Shown: positions 1 to 11,308, counted from the stretch's first letter. The stretch: 64,000 nt of DNA from Cyanophora paradoxa (GCA_004431415.1 QPMI01000059.1:248001-312000); one strand, 5' to 3'. Translations and numbers: made by a program. Notes: generated by a model not told the origin, from the sequence alone.

Positions 1-406
1 GCGCTGCACCCTCGCCCTAGGCCCTGGCCTAGGCCTAATAGACTTAGACCCAAGTCTTGGCCGCGCTCGCCCTCGCCTCGCGCCCCCACCTAGAATCACC
101 GCCTAGGCCCCGTGAGACCCAGACCGGCCTAGGAAGAAGTCCTTCCCGTCCCAGACCGGCCTAGATAGACCGGCCTGGGACAAAGCTCCCCCGCCCCGGC
201 CTAGGACGAAGATCTGAGGAGCCGCAGCGCCGTGCCAATCGCCGGCGCCGGCCGCCCGCAAGCGCCTCCCCGCCCTAGGCCCTTGCCTAAGCCTAGACGT
301 AGGCCTAGATAGGTCGGCCTAGGAAGAAGCCCCCACGGTCCCGATTGCTCCTTCCGCCCCGCGCCGCGCCGCCCCGCCCCGCCCCGCCTGACGCGCGCGG
401 GGGTAC
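1..406. other. Left edge, CCTAGG-rich sequence without a clear gene
   Basis: The stretch is built of short, repeated GGCCTAGG-containing phrases; the phrase GACCGGCCTAG recurs several times within 200 bp. No reading frame with exon-like character was found before about position 407. It could be intron or 3' flank of a minus-strand gene whose candidate exon lies just to the right. Confidence 0.4.
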
Positions 407-453
407 AGCTTCTGCCACCACTTCGACCCGAAGAGGACCGTCGAGGCAGCCAT
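407..453 (-). CDS. Candidate exon of an unidentified minus-strand gene
   Basis: On the minus strand a 16-residue frame starts at an ATG (453) and reads MAASTVLFGSKWWQK, then runs directly into GTACCCC, the 5' splice motif used by many introns in this window. A 24-base C homopolymer (in minus-strand sense) lies just upstream, as in other introns here. No family is recognisable from so little sequence, and the rest of the gene would be outside the window or in the repeat-rich left edge. It may be a chance frame; transcript evidence would decide. Confidence 0.25.
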
Positions 454-535
454 CTCCCAGGTGCGGGGGGGAAAAGAAGGGGAGGGGTACGGGAGAGAGA
501 GAGAGAGAGGCGAGAAGGCGGTGTGTGTGTGTGTT

Positions 536-582
536 GGGGGGGGGGGGGGGGGGGGGGGGAGGGAGGGAGGGAGGGAGGGAGG
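536..582. repeat. G24 homopolymer plus GGGA microsatellite
   Basis: Twenty-four G residues (536-559) are followed by about five GGGA units. In minus-strand sense this is a poly-C tract, the form seen inside introns of minus-strand genes here. Confidence 0.9.
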
Positions 583-924
583 ATCCAATCACTAGAGATC
601 GGGGCCCAGGCGCCCGCCCCAGCCGTCGCTCACGGTCCCCTTTCCGCCCCGCCCTCGCATCGCAGCTCACGCGGTCGCGCTTCTCTACGCCGATCGTCCC
701 CTGCCCGCCCTCCCTCGTCCCGGCCCCCGCCCTCCCCGCCCTCTGAGCGGTGCATCTGCGAGCTCGAATCCGAATTCGAACACCATGCGAATGAGAATTA
801 AACGAGGGTCGGGGAGCCGCGGGGGCCGGCGAACTTCCGGAACTTTGAGTTTCGTGTTTTCGTGTGCAAGCAAGGCTTGCCCGACAGGGCGTGGCCCAGC
901 GGCGGAGTCTCAGCTAGCGCTCTG

Positions 925-957
925 CCACGTGCACGTGCACGTGCACGTGCACGTGCA
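925..957. repeat. Tandem CACGTG (G-box) array
   Basis: Five consecutive CACGTG hexamers with a flanking CATGC. CACGTG is a palindromic core bound by bHLH/bZIP regulators in many eukaryotes; whether it acts as a site here is unknown. It could equally be a simple repeat. Confidence 0.7.
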
Positions 958-1524
958 TGCTCACCGTGGACTTAGTGACTCAGTGACTCTGCGAGCGCTG
1001 AATTTAGAGATCTCAGATCTAGATCTAGATTTCATGATCGAAAATTCGGTTTCAGTCACATTGCAATATATTAAAACTAGAATTCATGATCAAGATGCCT
1101 AGATACACAATAAACGTGCGAAAGGAATACGTATACGTAGTACCGTAGCTGGCAGCAAAGACAGCAAAACTTCGCGGCCGAGAAATGCATATGCTGGACT
1201 CGATTCGGTAAAATTGCAACTGCATGCAAGAGACTGGAAATGCGAAAATCGAGTACAGAGTACATAAGGAGACGATCGACACATAAATACAATACACGAA
1301 AACTGCTGCACGAACTGCAGCGGAAATTAAAGACAGTTGGGAAAAAGGCTGGTCCCTGCTAGGATATCTAATCCGATAATATTAATCCGAGGTCCTGCTA
1401 GGCTGGTCTACTGGCCTGATTTGCCTGGCTTCCTCCCGCGTCGCTTTGCCGGGAGGAAGTTTAAGCCGCAGGGAATTAAAAAGACTAGCCGAGCGGACGC
1501 CGTGACGATACTACAGCTGCAGGA

Positions 1525-4500
1525 TTATATAATTAGATCCGGGAGTTCTCGAAAGCAGAAGGTCCCGGGGAGCAGGGGTGGTGGGGGAGGGCGCGCAGGC
1601 GCGGCGCCGGTGCCGGCGCCGCGGCCGGCGGCGGCGGATGTATATGCCTCCAGGCCGTGCGGCTGCGGCTGCGGCTCGGGAGAGGCGGGTCCTCCATCGC
1701 TGGGGTCCACTCCGCGCCCGTGCAGAGCGTCGGGCTGCGGCTCGGGCGAGGCGGGTACCCCATTATTATTATTATTGTGGCCGTCCTCCACTCCGCTCCC
1801 GTGCAGAGCGTCGCCGCCGCTCTCGCGCCGCTCGCCCTCCGCTGCCGCCGCCTCCTGCGCCGCCTGCGCCGCCGCCTGCCCCGAGACGATGTACCCCGTC
1901 TCCAGCACGAGGACGTCCCCTCCCTTGTTGTCGTGGACCTAATTGAGGCGACGATGAGCTCTTCTCAGGGATAATAAACTTTAGATAGAAGGAGAGATAT
2001 GTTAGAACATGGGACCTCGTTTCCCTCGCGGAGGACGGGGTCGCCCCCCGTGGGAAACAAGGTCCTATCTATCTTTCTTATTAAATTGCCTCTCATATAT
2101 GAACTCTAGATAGAACGAGACATGCAAGAAACTAAAGGACCTTGTTGCCCTCGCGGAGGACGGGGTCGCCCCCCGTGCGGACCTCGAAGCCGAGCGCGTT
2201 GTGGTGCACGTCGTTGCCCTGAGAAAGAAGGGAACGGAAAGATATAAGATCCTATCTTATAACATTGCCTCTTTCTATATCATAGTATTATATAATCATT
2301 ATAATCATATATTGCCCTGAGGAGAAGGAAGAAGAAGAATAGGATGAGTAAGAGATGTAAGGCTTGAATGAAAGCTTCAACTAAGTTTGATCCGCGAGCG
2401 AGCGAGCGCAGCTTTCATATCTTAAGAAACATAAGACGGTGTGATACATAAGATATTTTCATAAGTATCTTATGTATCTTATGAAACATAAGACGACGTG
2501 ATACATAAGATATAAGCAGCCGCAGCCGCGCACCTCGAAAATGCCCCGCCCGTTGTCGTACACGCGGATGCCGCACTGCGGCGCATGGTGAGCTCGAAGT
2601 GAGACAGATAGGCGGAGCGTGGGAGACGATATCGAGTCCTAGAGCTCCAGGCGGCATGCTGCCATAACGGGGCGCAGGCGCCGTGCGGCGTGCTCTTCCG
2701 AGCTACTTCTTCTGACTACTTCTGACTACGGCCGCGTACGGACCTGGCGGCAGCCAGCCGCCCGGGACGGTTAGAGTTGATAAAGGACACCCAGCGCAAG
2801 ATAGTCACGCGTGCCGGGCGCAGCCTAGCCTCAACTCTACCGCCACACCTAAGCCACCTTAGGCTATTTCTCCGCGGACGGACCTGGCGGCAGCCGTGCA
2901 CGCGATTGTTCTGAACGACGGGGTTCGAGAAGGACCGGATCTTCGCGCCGGCCGGGCCCGTCAGTTTGTTTGAAACGGAACAGCGTCAGTTAAAGCTCAT
3001 AATCGAGCTTGAAGCTTCTATAATGTAAGGCTAGCTATAGTACATTTATGTTGGCTATATGAAATTAAGTCGAGTTCTTTGTGGGCGCACCTTGATGCCG
3101 GCGCCGGCGATGTCGAAGACGACGTTCTCGGCGATGGTGCCGCGCCCGTGCCGGTATACGCGGATCCCGCTCTCCTGCGCGGGGCGCGCGTCGGTACACG
3201 CGGGGAGGGAGAGGGGGGGGGGGGGGGGGGGGGGAGGGGGGGGAGGGGGGGATATCTAGAGCGCCAGGGCGCTCTCGTATCTAAGATGGCGGGGGGATCG
3301 CGCCATCCAATCGTCAGCACCAGCGGGGCCTAGCTATATGGCGCTCTCGTGGCAAGGAGGCAGAGGCGGGGGCTGGGGCGGCCCGCGGACCCCCCCACCG
3401 CCCGCGGCCGCCCGCCCCCCGCCCCCCCGCCGGCGGACCAAGCTTTATGTTCGTTGACTGGAGATCGAGCTCTCGCTCGAGCTTCGACAACTAACTGACT
3501 AAGTGTACCGCCCGACGGACCTTGGCGTCGTGGATTGTGTTGTGCCGTACGATCGGGGCGGCCCCGTCGCATATCTCCACCCCCGAGCGCGTCGTGTCGA
3601 ACACGTCGTTGCCCTAGGAAAACGAAGAGGGGCATGAGCTTATAATTAGCTTATAATGATATAATTAATATAGCTTATAGCTTATAAGGAGGGCGTTAGC
3701 TTATAATTAGCTCAGCTTCGCGTATCTTAGATGTGCATGAGGGGCATGGGGTAGGGGACGAGAGGGCTCGGGGAGATCCGGACGGACCTCGATGGTGCCG
3801 CGCCCGTTGTGGCAGACGAGGATCCCCGCCTTGGTCCCGCGCGAGATCGACGGTGAGAAAGGCGGTGAGAAAGGTGAGAAATTAAAGGGCGGTGGACATC
3901 GAAGGGGAGAAATTCAAGGCGGTGGAGAGCACTACACTATAAGCTCAAGGTTGCAGGTGTTTAAAAGGCTTTAATAGGATAACAAACTAATTAATATAAG
4001 CTCGACGGACCTTGATGCCGTGGTGGATGCGGTTGTTGAAGACGCGCGGGTTGCCCCCGCCGCTGATTTCCACCCCGGCGTGCTTGTGCATGCTGGGGGC
4101 CGCGGGGGAAGAGGGTGACGAAAGCGACGGGAAGCGCTGGCGATGGCCTCGGCCTCCTGGCCTAGGCCTATTCTAGTACCCCCCGCCGCCGTTCCTGCCC
4201 ACCTGATGTCGTTCAACGGTTGTGCTCGACAGCGCCCCCGCCCCCAGGATTTAGGAGGAGGGCTTATAATTAGACCCCAGGGGTAGCGGCAGGCAAAGCA
4301 AGACCCCTTGGCCTCCTATTCTTAAGCTTAGGCCTAGCGCCGTTCCCTCACCTGATGTCGTTGTGCTCGACGGTGCCCCTCCCAAAGTCGCAGACGACGA
4401 CGCCGGCCGAGCGCCCGTCGTGGATCGCGTTGTTCCGCACCGTCGGGTCCGCCTCGCCCTCGATCGAGACGCCTGCGGGGGCGGGCGGGCGAAGTAAGCC

Positions 4501-7500
4501 GAGTGAGCTCCAAGCAAGCTTCTGATTGAGCTTCAAGCGGCTCAAGCTTAAGCTTCCTAAGAAGGAAGCCTAAGATCTAGAGGCGGCTTTGGCTCCCGCG
4601 CTTCAGCCTGAGCTCTCGATGGGCCAGGGCCGGGACCGGGGGCAGAGCACTCGCCTGCGTGCGCGTTGCCGTAGACGTCGTTGCCCTCCGCGAGGCCCCC
4701 CGCGCCGGCCTGGAAGCGCACGCCGGCCCCCCCGCAGCCGTGGATCTCGTTCTCTGCTCGGTCAGTCAGAGGGCGTCTCGAGCCAAAGATAAGGTGCTCT
4801 GCGTGTAGCTGGCTGCAAGCTTCAAGCTTAATTTCTCAATCTCAAGCTTAGTCAAGCTTGAAGCCCCGCAGCGACCTAAGATGAGAGAGGGGATCCAAAG
4901 CTTAAGCCGCGGACCGCGCAGGGTCGGCTCGGTGCCCTCCCCGCGGACGACGACGCCGCTCCAGCCGGCGCTGGAGATGTCGCAGTCCTCCAACAGCGCC
5001 CGGCTCCCCCCCACGATCTGTCCGTGCACAGTCAGTTGGACGAATCTCGAGCGAAAGATCCATTAGCTGAAAGATAGAGCTAACAGGAGATAGATCCTGG
5101 CGGCTGAAGATAGATAGATCTCGTCGGCCGTTCTTAGCTCTAGCTCAAGGCTGCAGAGGCTAAATTAAAAATGCTCTAACTTGACTGTGCGGCACGGGCC
5201 CGTCGCACATGTACAGTCAGTGAGTAGAAACTCGAGCGAAAGCTCAAGCTTTCCCACTCTCTCTAGTGGAACATTGAGCTTAGCTAGGCGAAGCAAAAGC
5301 TTCCGAAAGTTCACTTAAGCTTCTTAACTCAAGAGTGGCCGACCTGCACGCTCGGCGCCGCGGGGCCGGCCCGACGCAGAGGAGGCTTAATTTCTAGTTG
5401 AAAGCTAAGAGCTAATTATATAAGAGATAAGCGCTAAGTTGAGATCTCTAGTTGAGAAACCGACCTGCACGGAGGCCTCGGCGGGTGACCCGTTCCGCAC
5501 GGTGAGGCCCCGCACGCTCGGCGCCGCGGGCCCGGCGCAGAGGAGCGTCGGCCCCGCGCCGCGCCACTCGAGGAGGGCCTCCCGCGGCCCGACGAGGCGC
5601 ACGTCCTTCGCCAGCGACACCTGCTCCGTGTACCTGCGCGGACGTTTAACCCAAGGCTGAAGTCTGAGGTTTGGGCTGGTTGGGCTGTAGCTAGTTGGGC
5701 CAGATAGATTTGATCTAGGATCTAGATCCGTGTACCTGCGCGGGCTTTTGAGCCAAGGCTGATCATGAGCTCTGAAGGCCGAGGCTGAAGTCTAGATAGA
5801 TTTGATCTAGGATCTAAATTTGATTTAGGATCTCCTTACGCCAAGGCCGAAGTCTAGATAGATGAGTCGGGCGACGCTTAAGCCGAGGCCGAAGTCTTGG
5901 TAGATTTGATCTAGAATCTATCTATCTAGCTAGATATGTCTGGCTGGCGCTGCACCTGCCGGGGGCGAGGCGGATGGTCTGCCCACTGTGCGCCCGCGCG
6001 ACGGCGCCAGCGACGCTCTCGCCAGGGGCCACGTGTATCTCGAGCTCGACCGGTGCGCTCTGCGGTCCGGTCGCGGATCGGGCGGGGCGGGGCGGGGCGG
6101 GGCGGGGCGGGGCGGGCGGGCGCGCACGTTCGCCCTCGACAGGTGCTTGCACGCGGACGTCAGCCGCTGCGGCGGTGATGCTCAGGCCAAGAACAAGAAG
6201 GCGCTCGACGCGCGCGATTTCGCACCTCGACGACCTGCTGGAAGGAGGGGCGCCGGGCCGGGTCGGCGTGCCAGCAGGCCGCCAGCAGCGCCCGCAGCGG
6301 CTCGGGCCACCCCGCCTCGACCTCGGGTCGCCCGACGCCCGCGTCCGCAGCGGACGCCCCCGGGTACAGCTCGTCCCGCTCTCGATCTCGCGCGAGGCCC
6401 GCCCACGGGTCCCTCCCGCTCAGCGCCTCCTGCGGCCAGTACTAGTTAAACAGACCGACAAACAGACGAGTTCTAAGAATAGAGCGGAATCAGCGTATAC
6501 GTACCCAGAGGAGGTACCCGAAGGACGCCACGTCCCCCGCCTCGCTCCCCCCCTCCGCCGGGCGCCGCCGCCCGAAGTCCGCGATCTTCGGTACCCCTCC
6601 GACCATCACGACGCGCTCGGCGGTCAGGTCGCCTGCGCCCGTCGCGTTAGAAGGAAGAGGAAGAAGGGGCAAGACAGGTCTCGGCGCTGTGTCTAGCGAA
6701 GCTAGCACTAGGCTAGTGCTAGCCAGCTAGTAGTTAGCTACAGCTAGCCAGCTAGTAGTTAGCTACAGCTAGCCAGCTAGTAGTTAGCTACAGCTAGCCA
6801 GCTAGTAGTTAGCTACAGCTAGCCAGCTAGTAGTTAGCTACAGCTAGCCAGCTAGTAGTTAGCTACAGCTAGCCAGCTAGTAGTTAGCTACAGCTAGCCA
6901 GCTAGTAGTTAGCTACAGCTAGCCAGCTAGTAGTTAGCTACAGCTAGCCAGCTAGTAGTTAGCTACAGCTAGCCAGCTAGTAGTTAGCTACAGCTAGCCA
7001 GCTAGTAGTTAGCTACAGCTAGCCAGCTAGTAGTTAGCTACAGCTAGCCAGCTAGTAGTTAGCTACAGCTAGCCAGCTAGTAGTTAGCTACAGCTAGCCA
7101 GCTAGTAGTTAGCTACAGCTAGCCAGCTAGTAGTTAGCTACAGCTAGCCAGCTAGTAGTTAGCTACAGCTAGCCAGCTAGTAGTTAGCTACAGCTAGCCA
7201 GCTAGTAGTTAGCTACAGCTAGCCAGCTAGTAGTTAGCTACAGCTAGCCAGCTAGTAGTTAGCTACAGCTAGCCAGCTAGTAGTTAGCTACAGCTAGCCA
7301 GCTAGTAGTTAGCCTTATTTTAGCCTTCTCCCGGACCCTTAAGCTTGGCCTACCGTGGGCGACGGGCGGCTCCAGCGACGCGAGGTGCCGCAGGGCCCGC
7401 GCGACGGGCAGCAGCAGCGCCGCCCGCCTCGGCGCCGGCAGCTCCTGCGAACGAGGCGAGCGAGGCGAGAGGGGGGCCCGAGGGTGTGAGGCGTGGCGTG

Positions 7501-10077
7501 GCGTGGCGAGGCGAGGCGCCGGCGCGGGGAGGCGGGGAAGAGAGAGAGATATAGATAGCCTAAGGCGGCTTAGGTGCGGCGGCAGAGTTGATGGTGCTCT
7601 GCCCTGCCCTGCTGGGCAGCGCCGGCGCGCCCGTGGCCATGGCTTGCTTCGGGACACCTTAAAACTCTAGGCTATCTCTCTTGGCGCGCGAGTCTTAAAC
7701 TCTACCGCCACACCTAAGCCACCTTAGGCTATCTCTCGGCGGCAGAGTTCAAGACGCTCAGCCCTGCTGCACAGCGCTGGCACGCGCGCGGGGATTGCTC
7801 TAAGGCAGGGCGAACGGTCACCTGGAAGGCGGCGGAGCGGAGGTGGTCGGCGAGGGTACCCCCCTCGGCGAGCTCCGCCACGACGAGGAGGAGGGAGGGG
7901 CCGGCCCCCTCCCGCTCCGCCCCCTCCGCCCCCGACGCCGACGCAGGCGCCGGCGCCACGCAGAGCCCGTGAAACTGGAAAGGAAAGAAAGGGAGCGGGG
8001 TTAGGACGGCGTTTCGAATCAGATTCAGCCTCAGAGTCTGGTATCCTCTAGCATCGTCTAGTCTCGTATCGTGCTGCTTTATGTTTGCCTGCTTTGAGTT
8101 ATAAAGCAGGTTCGAGTTCGCTCCCGCTCTCGAATTGCCGCTGTAATCTCTAAGCTGGGTGATCTGTAGAGGCGTAGCGAGGCGTAGCGGGCCGCATCTA
8201 GAGCCAAAGGCCTCTAGTTTAACGGGGCTTTCATCTACGTATATATACTTGTGTGGCTTCTATGCGGCCTAGCTAGAGGCTTCAAGCGGCTTTTATATTT
8301 GCCTGTTCTCAGAGTCTTCGAGCGGACCTGGAGGACGCTCGAGAGGGCCGCCTCGCTTATTTTATTTTAATATTAGGCGGCTTTTGTATTAGGCGGCTCT
8401 AGAGCCAAGAGCTTAAGGGTGCATCTAAGGGTGGAGCCGAGAGGCGTGGAGGGCCGCATCTAGAGCCAAGAGCTTGTAGATCAAGGGAGCTTTAAGCGGC
8501 TTTAAGCGGCTTTTATGTTTACAGACCTGGAGGACGCCCGGGTGCTGCAGGGATGCGTGGAGGACCGCCTCCCGCTCCGCCTCGCGCCACGCCGCCTCGC
8601 CGGGGCCCGCCGCGATCTGACCCGGGGGGGGCGGGGGCGGGGGCAGGCGCGTCAGATACGGAGGAGGAGGGGATGAGGCGCGGGGGAGGGGCGGGGGGCG
8701 GGGGCGGGCGCCGCGTCAGAGACGCGGGGCGGGGTGCGCGTGCCGTTTGGCGCCACCCCTGCAGCTAGACAGACTCCGGGTCGAAAAAGGCGTACACTTT
8801 TGACGGAGACGGGGAGGCCGAGCCAGTGGCCGGGGGCGGCGCGGCCCGTTGGGCCCTCCCACAGCGGCTTCTCGGTCCACCGCACCTAAAACAAATCATT
8901 AAAGATTTAGGCGAGGCTCGCTTAGTTAAGGCTTTAGTACAAGGTAGCTTGAAGGCTCAAATGAACAACGTAACAGTGTGGCAACAGGCTTAGACGCATG
9001 CCGCCCGAGAAGAGTTAGATCGATGCGCAGTTTGGCGGTGAGGAGCGCATGAACATGGCGTATGAATGATAAAAATCTACGAGATCCGGGCGCGATCGCC
9101 GCCACTCGGCGCCCGCCCGTCCGCTCGCCCCAGTTTAAGATGAGGAGTAATTCAAGTGAAGTCCATGAGCTTTAGTGCAAGCTTGCTTCGGCTCGGTTCC
9201 GGGTTCGAATCCGGCAGCGGGCGCACCGACAGCTCGTCCTCGGGTACGACGCTCCAGCCGAGGGGGGGCAGCGGCGCCGGCGGCGGCCTGGCCCCTGCCG
9301 CAGTGCTCTGGGTCGGCCGGCGAGGCGGGGCGGGCGGGAGGGGCGGATTCGAACCCGCAATGCGGCGCAGGATCGCCTCGCAGTCGCGATCGCCTGAGCG
9401 ATCGCCCCGCTCTTCGCTGGCGTACGAGGATCATCAGAATGCGGGGGGGGGGGGAGGGGGGAGGGGAGGGGGAGGGGGGGGGGGGCGCGGCCTCGCACCA
9501 GCACTCGGCGGCGGGGGCAGCGGTATCCCCCCCCGCCGCGCGCTCCTGCTCCGCTTCCTCCTGATGAGCGCGTGAGCGGTCGGAGAGACGGGTACAGCTC
9601 TGAAAGAGAGACAGACGGGTACAGCTTTAGAGTGCGCGCCTGGATCTTGAGGACGGCCTGGAGCACCCGCTCGAGGAACGCCTCCATCGCGCGGGGCGCC
9701 TCCGGGACCGGTTGCGAGCGCGAAACTGTGGCCGGCGGCGGCCGCGGGGGCGGCGGCGGCGGCGGCGGCGTCGGCGTCCCGCGCTCGCTCGACTCGGGAT
9801 CCAAGTCAAGAACGACGACGCTCCCCTCTCGATTCGGGCCCGCCGGCGCCGCGCGCGGTCCCGCGGTCGGGGTCGGGGTGCGGATGCTTTCCTCTTCGGT
9901 CTTGCGATAGGCTGGCGCCAAAGTGGTCTTAGAAGGGGCGCATGCCGATCGCGGGAAGCCGGGCGGACCTTTGAATGCGGTCGCCGCGGCGGGGCTCATG
10001 CTTTTAACTGGCGGCGGGGGCGGGACGGGCATTCCGATCCGCCCGCCAGTGCGCGAGCGAGTTGCCTGCATCTGCAT
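1525..10077 (-). CDS. TKL-like protein kinase fused to right-handed beta-helix domain (multi-exon)
   Basis: An ATG at 10077 opens a low-complexity Pro-rich N-terminal region. Kinase exons follow: beta3 lysine in LPVSVK (about 8799-8885), helix-C segment EAEREAVLHASLQHPG (about 8525-8603), hinge ending AELAEGGTLADHL (7823-7975), 7354-7445 ending PPVAHG, and 6505-6632 opening DLTAERVV and carrying KIADFG. Together these give an HGDL catalytic loop and a DFG motif. The C-lobe (6226-6429) has GRDPW and ACWHADPARRPSFQ. Later exons (6128-6166, 5956-6059, then about 5400-5620) lead into TIRLAPGRYTEQVSLA, the entry strand of a right-handed beta-helix. About ten exons between about 5030 and 1900 repeat the N.I/V.....G..V pattern, for example NNAIHDGRSAGVVV near 4400. 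The kinase probably signals and the helix probably binds a ligand or polysaccharide; that role is inference. No signal peptide or TM segment was seen. The stop at 1525 is the best-fitting end. Confidence 0.75.
2771..2871. mobile_element. Dispersed foldback/MITE-like repeat, copy 1
   Basis: The copy begins TAGAGTTGATAAAGGACACC and ends with CCACACCTAAGCCACC followed by TTAGGCTAT. Two related copies lie at 7553-7737 and 37440-37567. It sits in an intron of the beta-helix kinase gene, between two copies of the phrase GGACCTGGCGGCAGCC (at about 2740 and 2880). Confidence 0.6.
3213..3250. repeat. G22 homopolymer in an intron
   Basis: A run of 22 G followed by interrupted G tracts. It reads as poly-C in the minus-strand transcript and lies in an intron of the beta-helix kinase gene. 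Confidence 0.9.
6721..7313. repeat. 25-bp minisatellite, about 23.7 near-identical copies
   Basis: The unit AGCCAGCTAGTAGTTAGCTA plus CAGCT (25 bp) repeats without visible divergence for 593 bp. It lies in the intron that separates PPVAHG from DLTAERVV, so it splits the kinase catalytic-loop motif. The unit is rich in CTAG and AGCT palindromes, and it ends abruptly at AGCCTTATTT. Perfect homogeneity suggests recent expansion; copy number is probably polymorphic. Confidence 0.97.
7553..7737. mobile_element. Dispersed foldback/MITE-like repeat, copy 2 (inverted termini)
   Basis: This is the most complete copy. Its left end reads GATAGCCTAAGGCGGCTTAG, and its right end carries the reverse complement, CTAAGCCACCTTAGGCTATC. 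Between the arms are a GGACACCTTA stretch and a further ACTCTAGGCTATC. It lies in an intron of the beta-helix kinase gene. No transposase is encoded, so it would be non-autonomous. Confidence 0.65.
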
Positions 10078-10542
10078 CGCCTGCGCGGCAGCCCATGACC
10101 AGATCGAATCAGCGCCGCGGGTCACGCAACCAGTGCTCCGCCCGGGCGCACCTTAGCGATTGGTTGCAGATGCTGTAGAGAATCTTAATGAGGTCGTAGG
10201 ATGCCGCCAGCCCCGCCGCGCTTCCGCGCACTGAGTGATGTCACGACCTGGCTGCGATAGGCGAGCGTGCGCCCGACTGCGCCAGCGGCGCTGCGAGCTT
10301 GTTGCCTGCTCGACGAGCCCAACTTGCGGTTCCCGCCGCGAGCCTCGGAGGGACGCAGGAGTTTTCGCCACGCTAGCTAGGACGGAGACGGGGCTCGGCG
10401 ACCGAAGCTAGGTAAAGCAGCTGGTAGGCGCTAAATGACCCGCCCCCGCTGCTCCCGGCTCGCCGCCAGCTGCAGGCGACCAGCGAGACAGCGAGTCGGC
10501 GAACGCTGGAGGGGTACAGTACGATCGCCTCAAGACTTCGAC
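10078..10542. promoter_or_regulatory. Divergent intergenic region (kinase gene / small gene)
   Basis: This 465 bp stretch separates the inferred ATG of the minus-strand kinase gene from the ATG of a small plus-strand gene, so it should hold both promoters. No TATA box or recognised motif could be assigned. Confidence 0.4.
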
Positions 10543-10876
10543 ATGGGCAAAGGCGGCAAAGGTGGCACGAGGGTGGGGCAGCTCGACTCTGAAGAGCAGC
10601 GCCTTGCGCAGGAGGAGATCGATCCCGCGCTCCTGGCCGAGTTCGACGGCGAGCACCAGCTCGAGGCGCCAGCTTTCCCCGACGGGCTCTTCGCCGCCAG
10701 CGGCGCGGACCCTGACGTGCTCGCTGCTGAGGTCGACGAGATCCTCCAGGCGCAGGCCGGCGAGGTGCGTCCCTGATTAGTCTGCAGCTGGAAGCTTGAC
10801 GTCACTTTAACTTAGTAATCTCCTGACGAAACGCGCCATCGTACAGGCCGCGTACCCTTCCGACAAGGAGCTGTGA
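10543..10876 (+). CDS. Small acidic two-exon protein (83 aa), unknown function
   Basis: Exon 1 (10543-10764) opens MGKGGKGGTRVGQLDSEEQ and ends at GAG before GTGCG, the 5' splice motif common here. An intron of 82 bp ends in GTACAG, and exon 2 (10847-10876) continues in frame as AAYPSDKEL and stops with TGA. The phase-0 join gives 83 residues. After a basic Gly/Lys start the protein is acidic (DPDVLAAEVDEILQAQ), with a likely helical C-terminus. No family was recognised. An unspliced reading would end at VRP-stop (10776). The clean splice frame makes a real gene likely. Confidence 0.55.
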
Positions 10877-11308
10877 GCGCGAGATCGTGCTTCATACGGG
10901 AATAAGCGAACCGGCGGACCTCCCGTACGTACGTATACGCGCGGAACATGTACAGTAGCGGCCGATGTGCAGATCGGCGAACGTCCAGCGGGCTGTTGTG
11001 TATAGCTGTAACAAGATTGCGGCAATCCGCGCCGGCGGCACACGTCAGCCGCGGCCATTAATATTTTGCCGCCGTAGCTCGCGCACCGAGGGTCGCCGCT
11101 AGCTCTCGCGTAGTCGCCGGGGGGCCCGGATCCCGGAGCTGCTGAAGCCAGGCAGCTTGTATCGCTAGCTACTAGGCTAGCGCGGCCTGCTCTTGAACGC
11201 TATGTAGAGCCTTGCGCGCAGGGCCCGCAGCCGGGCCCGGGGCAGCCGGTCTCGACTGTGCGGGACATGATTCGAATTACGCAAAATAATAACACTCTGT
11301 GCGGGACT
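10877..11308. other. Convergent intergenic region, no gene seen
   Basis: This lies between the 3' ends of the small plus-strand gene and the minus-strand LisH gene. It contains short palindromes (TACGTACGTATACG, GCTAGC) and no exon-like frame. Confidence 0.4.

Larger units (their letters stand above)
454..1524. other. Intergenic stretch with homopolymer and CACGTG array
   Basis: No supported gene. It contains a G24 run (536-559) followed by a GGGA microsatellite (to about 582), a tandem CACGTG array (925-957), and AT-richer sequence with several CTAG and GATC palindromes. The beta-helix kinase gene ends at 1525 on the minus strand, so the right part is its 3' flank. Confidence 0.5.

Noticed and set aside
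785-1102. Frame with HVHVHVHVHV repeat
   Set aside because: The repeat is just the CACGTG array read in frame; no other coding evidence.
6721-7313. CRISPR-like regular repeat array
   Set aside because: There are no unique spacers: units are contiguous 25-mers in a eukaryotic intron, so this is a minisatellite.
9330-9420. Possible tRNA gene (GGTTCGAATCC motif on the minus strand; another at 9205)
   Set aside because: T-stem and acceptor pairing fail on inspection. Both motifs fall within the kinase gene's 5' exon/intron region.
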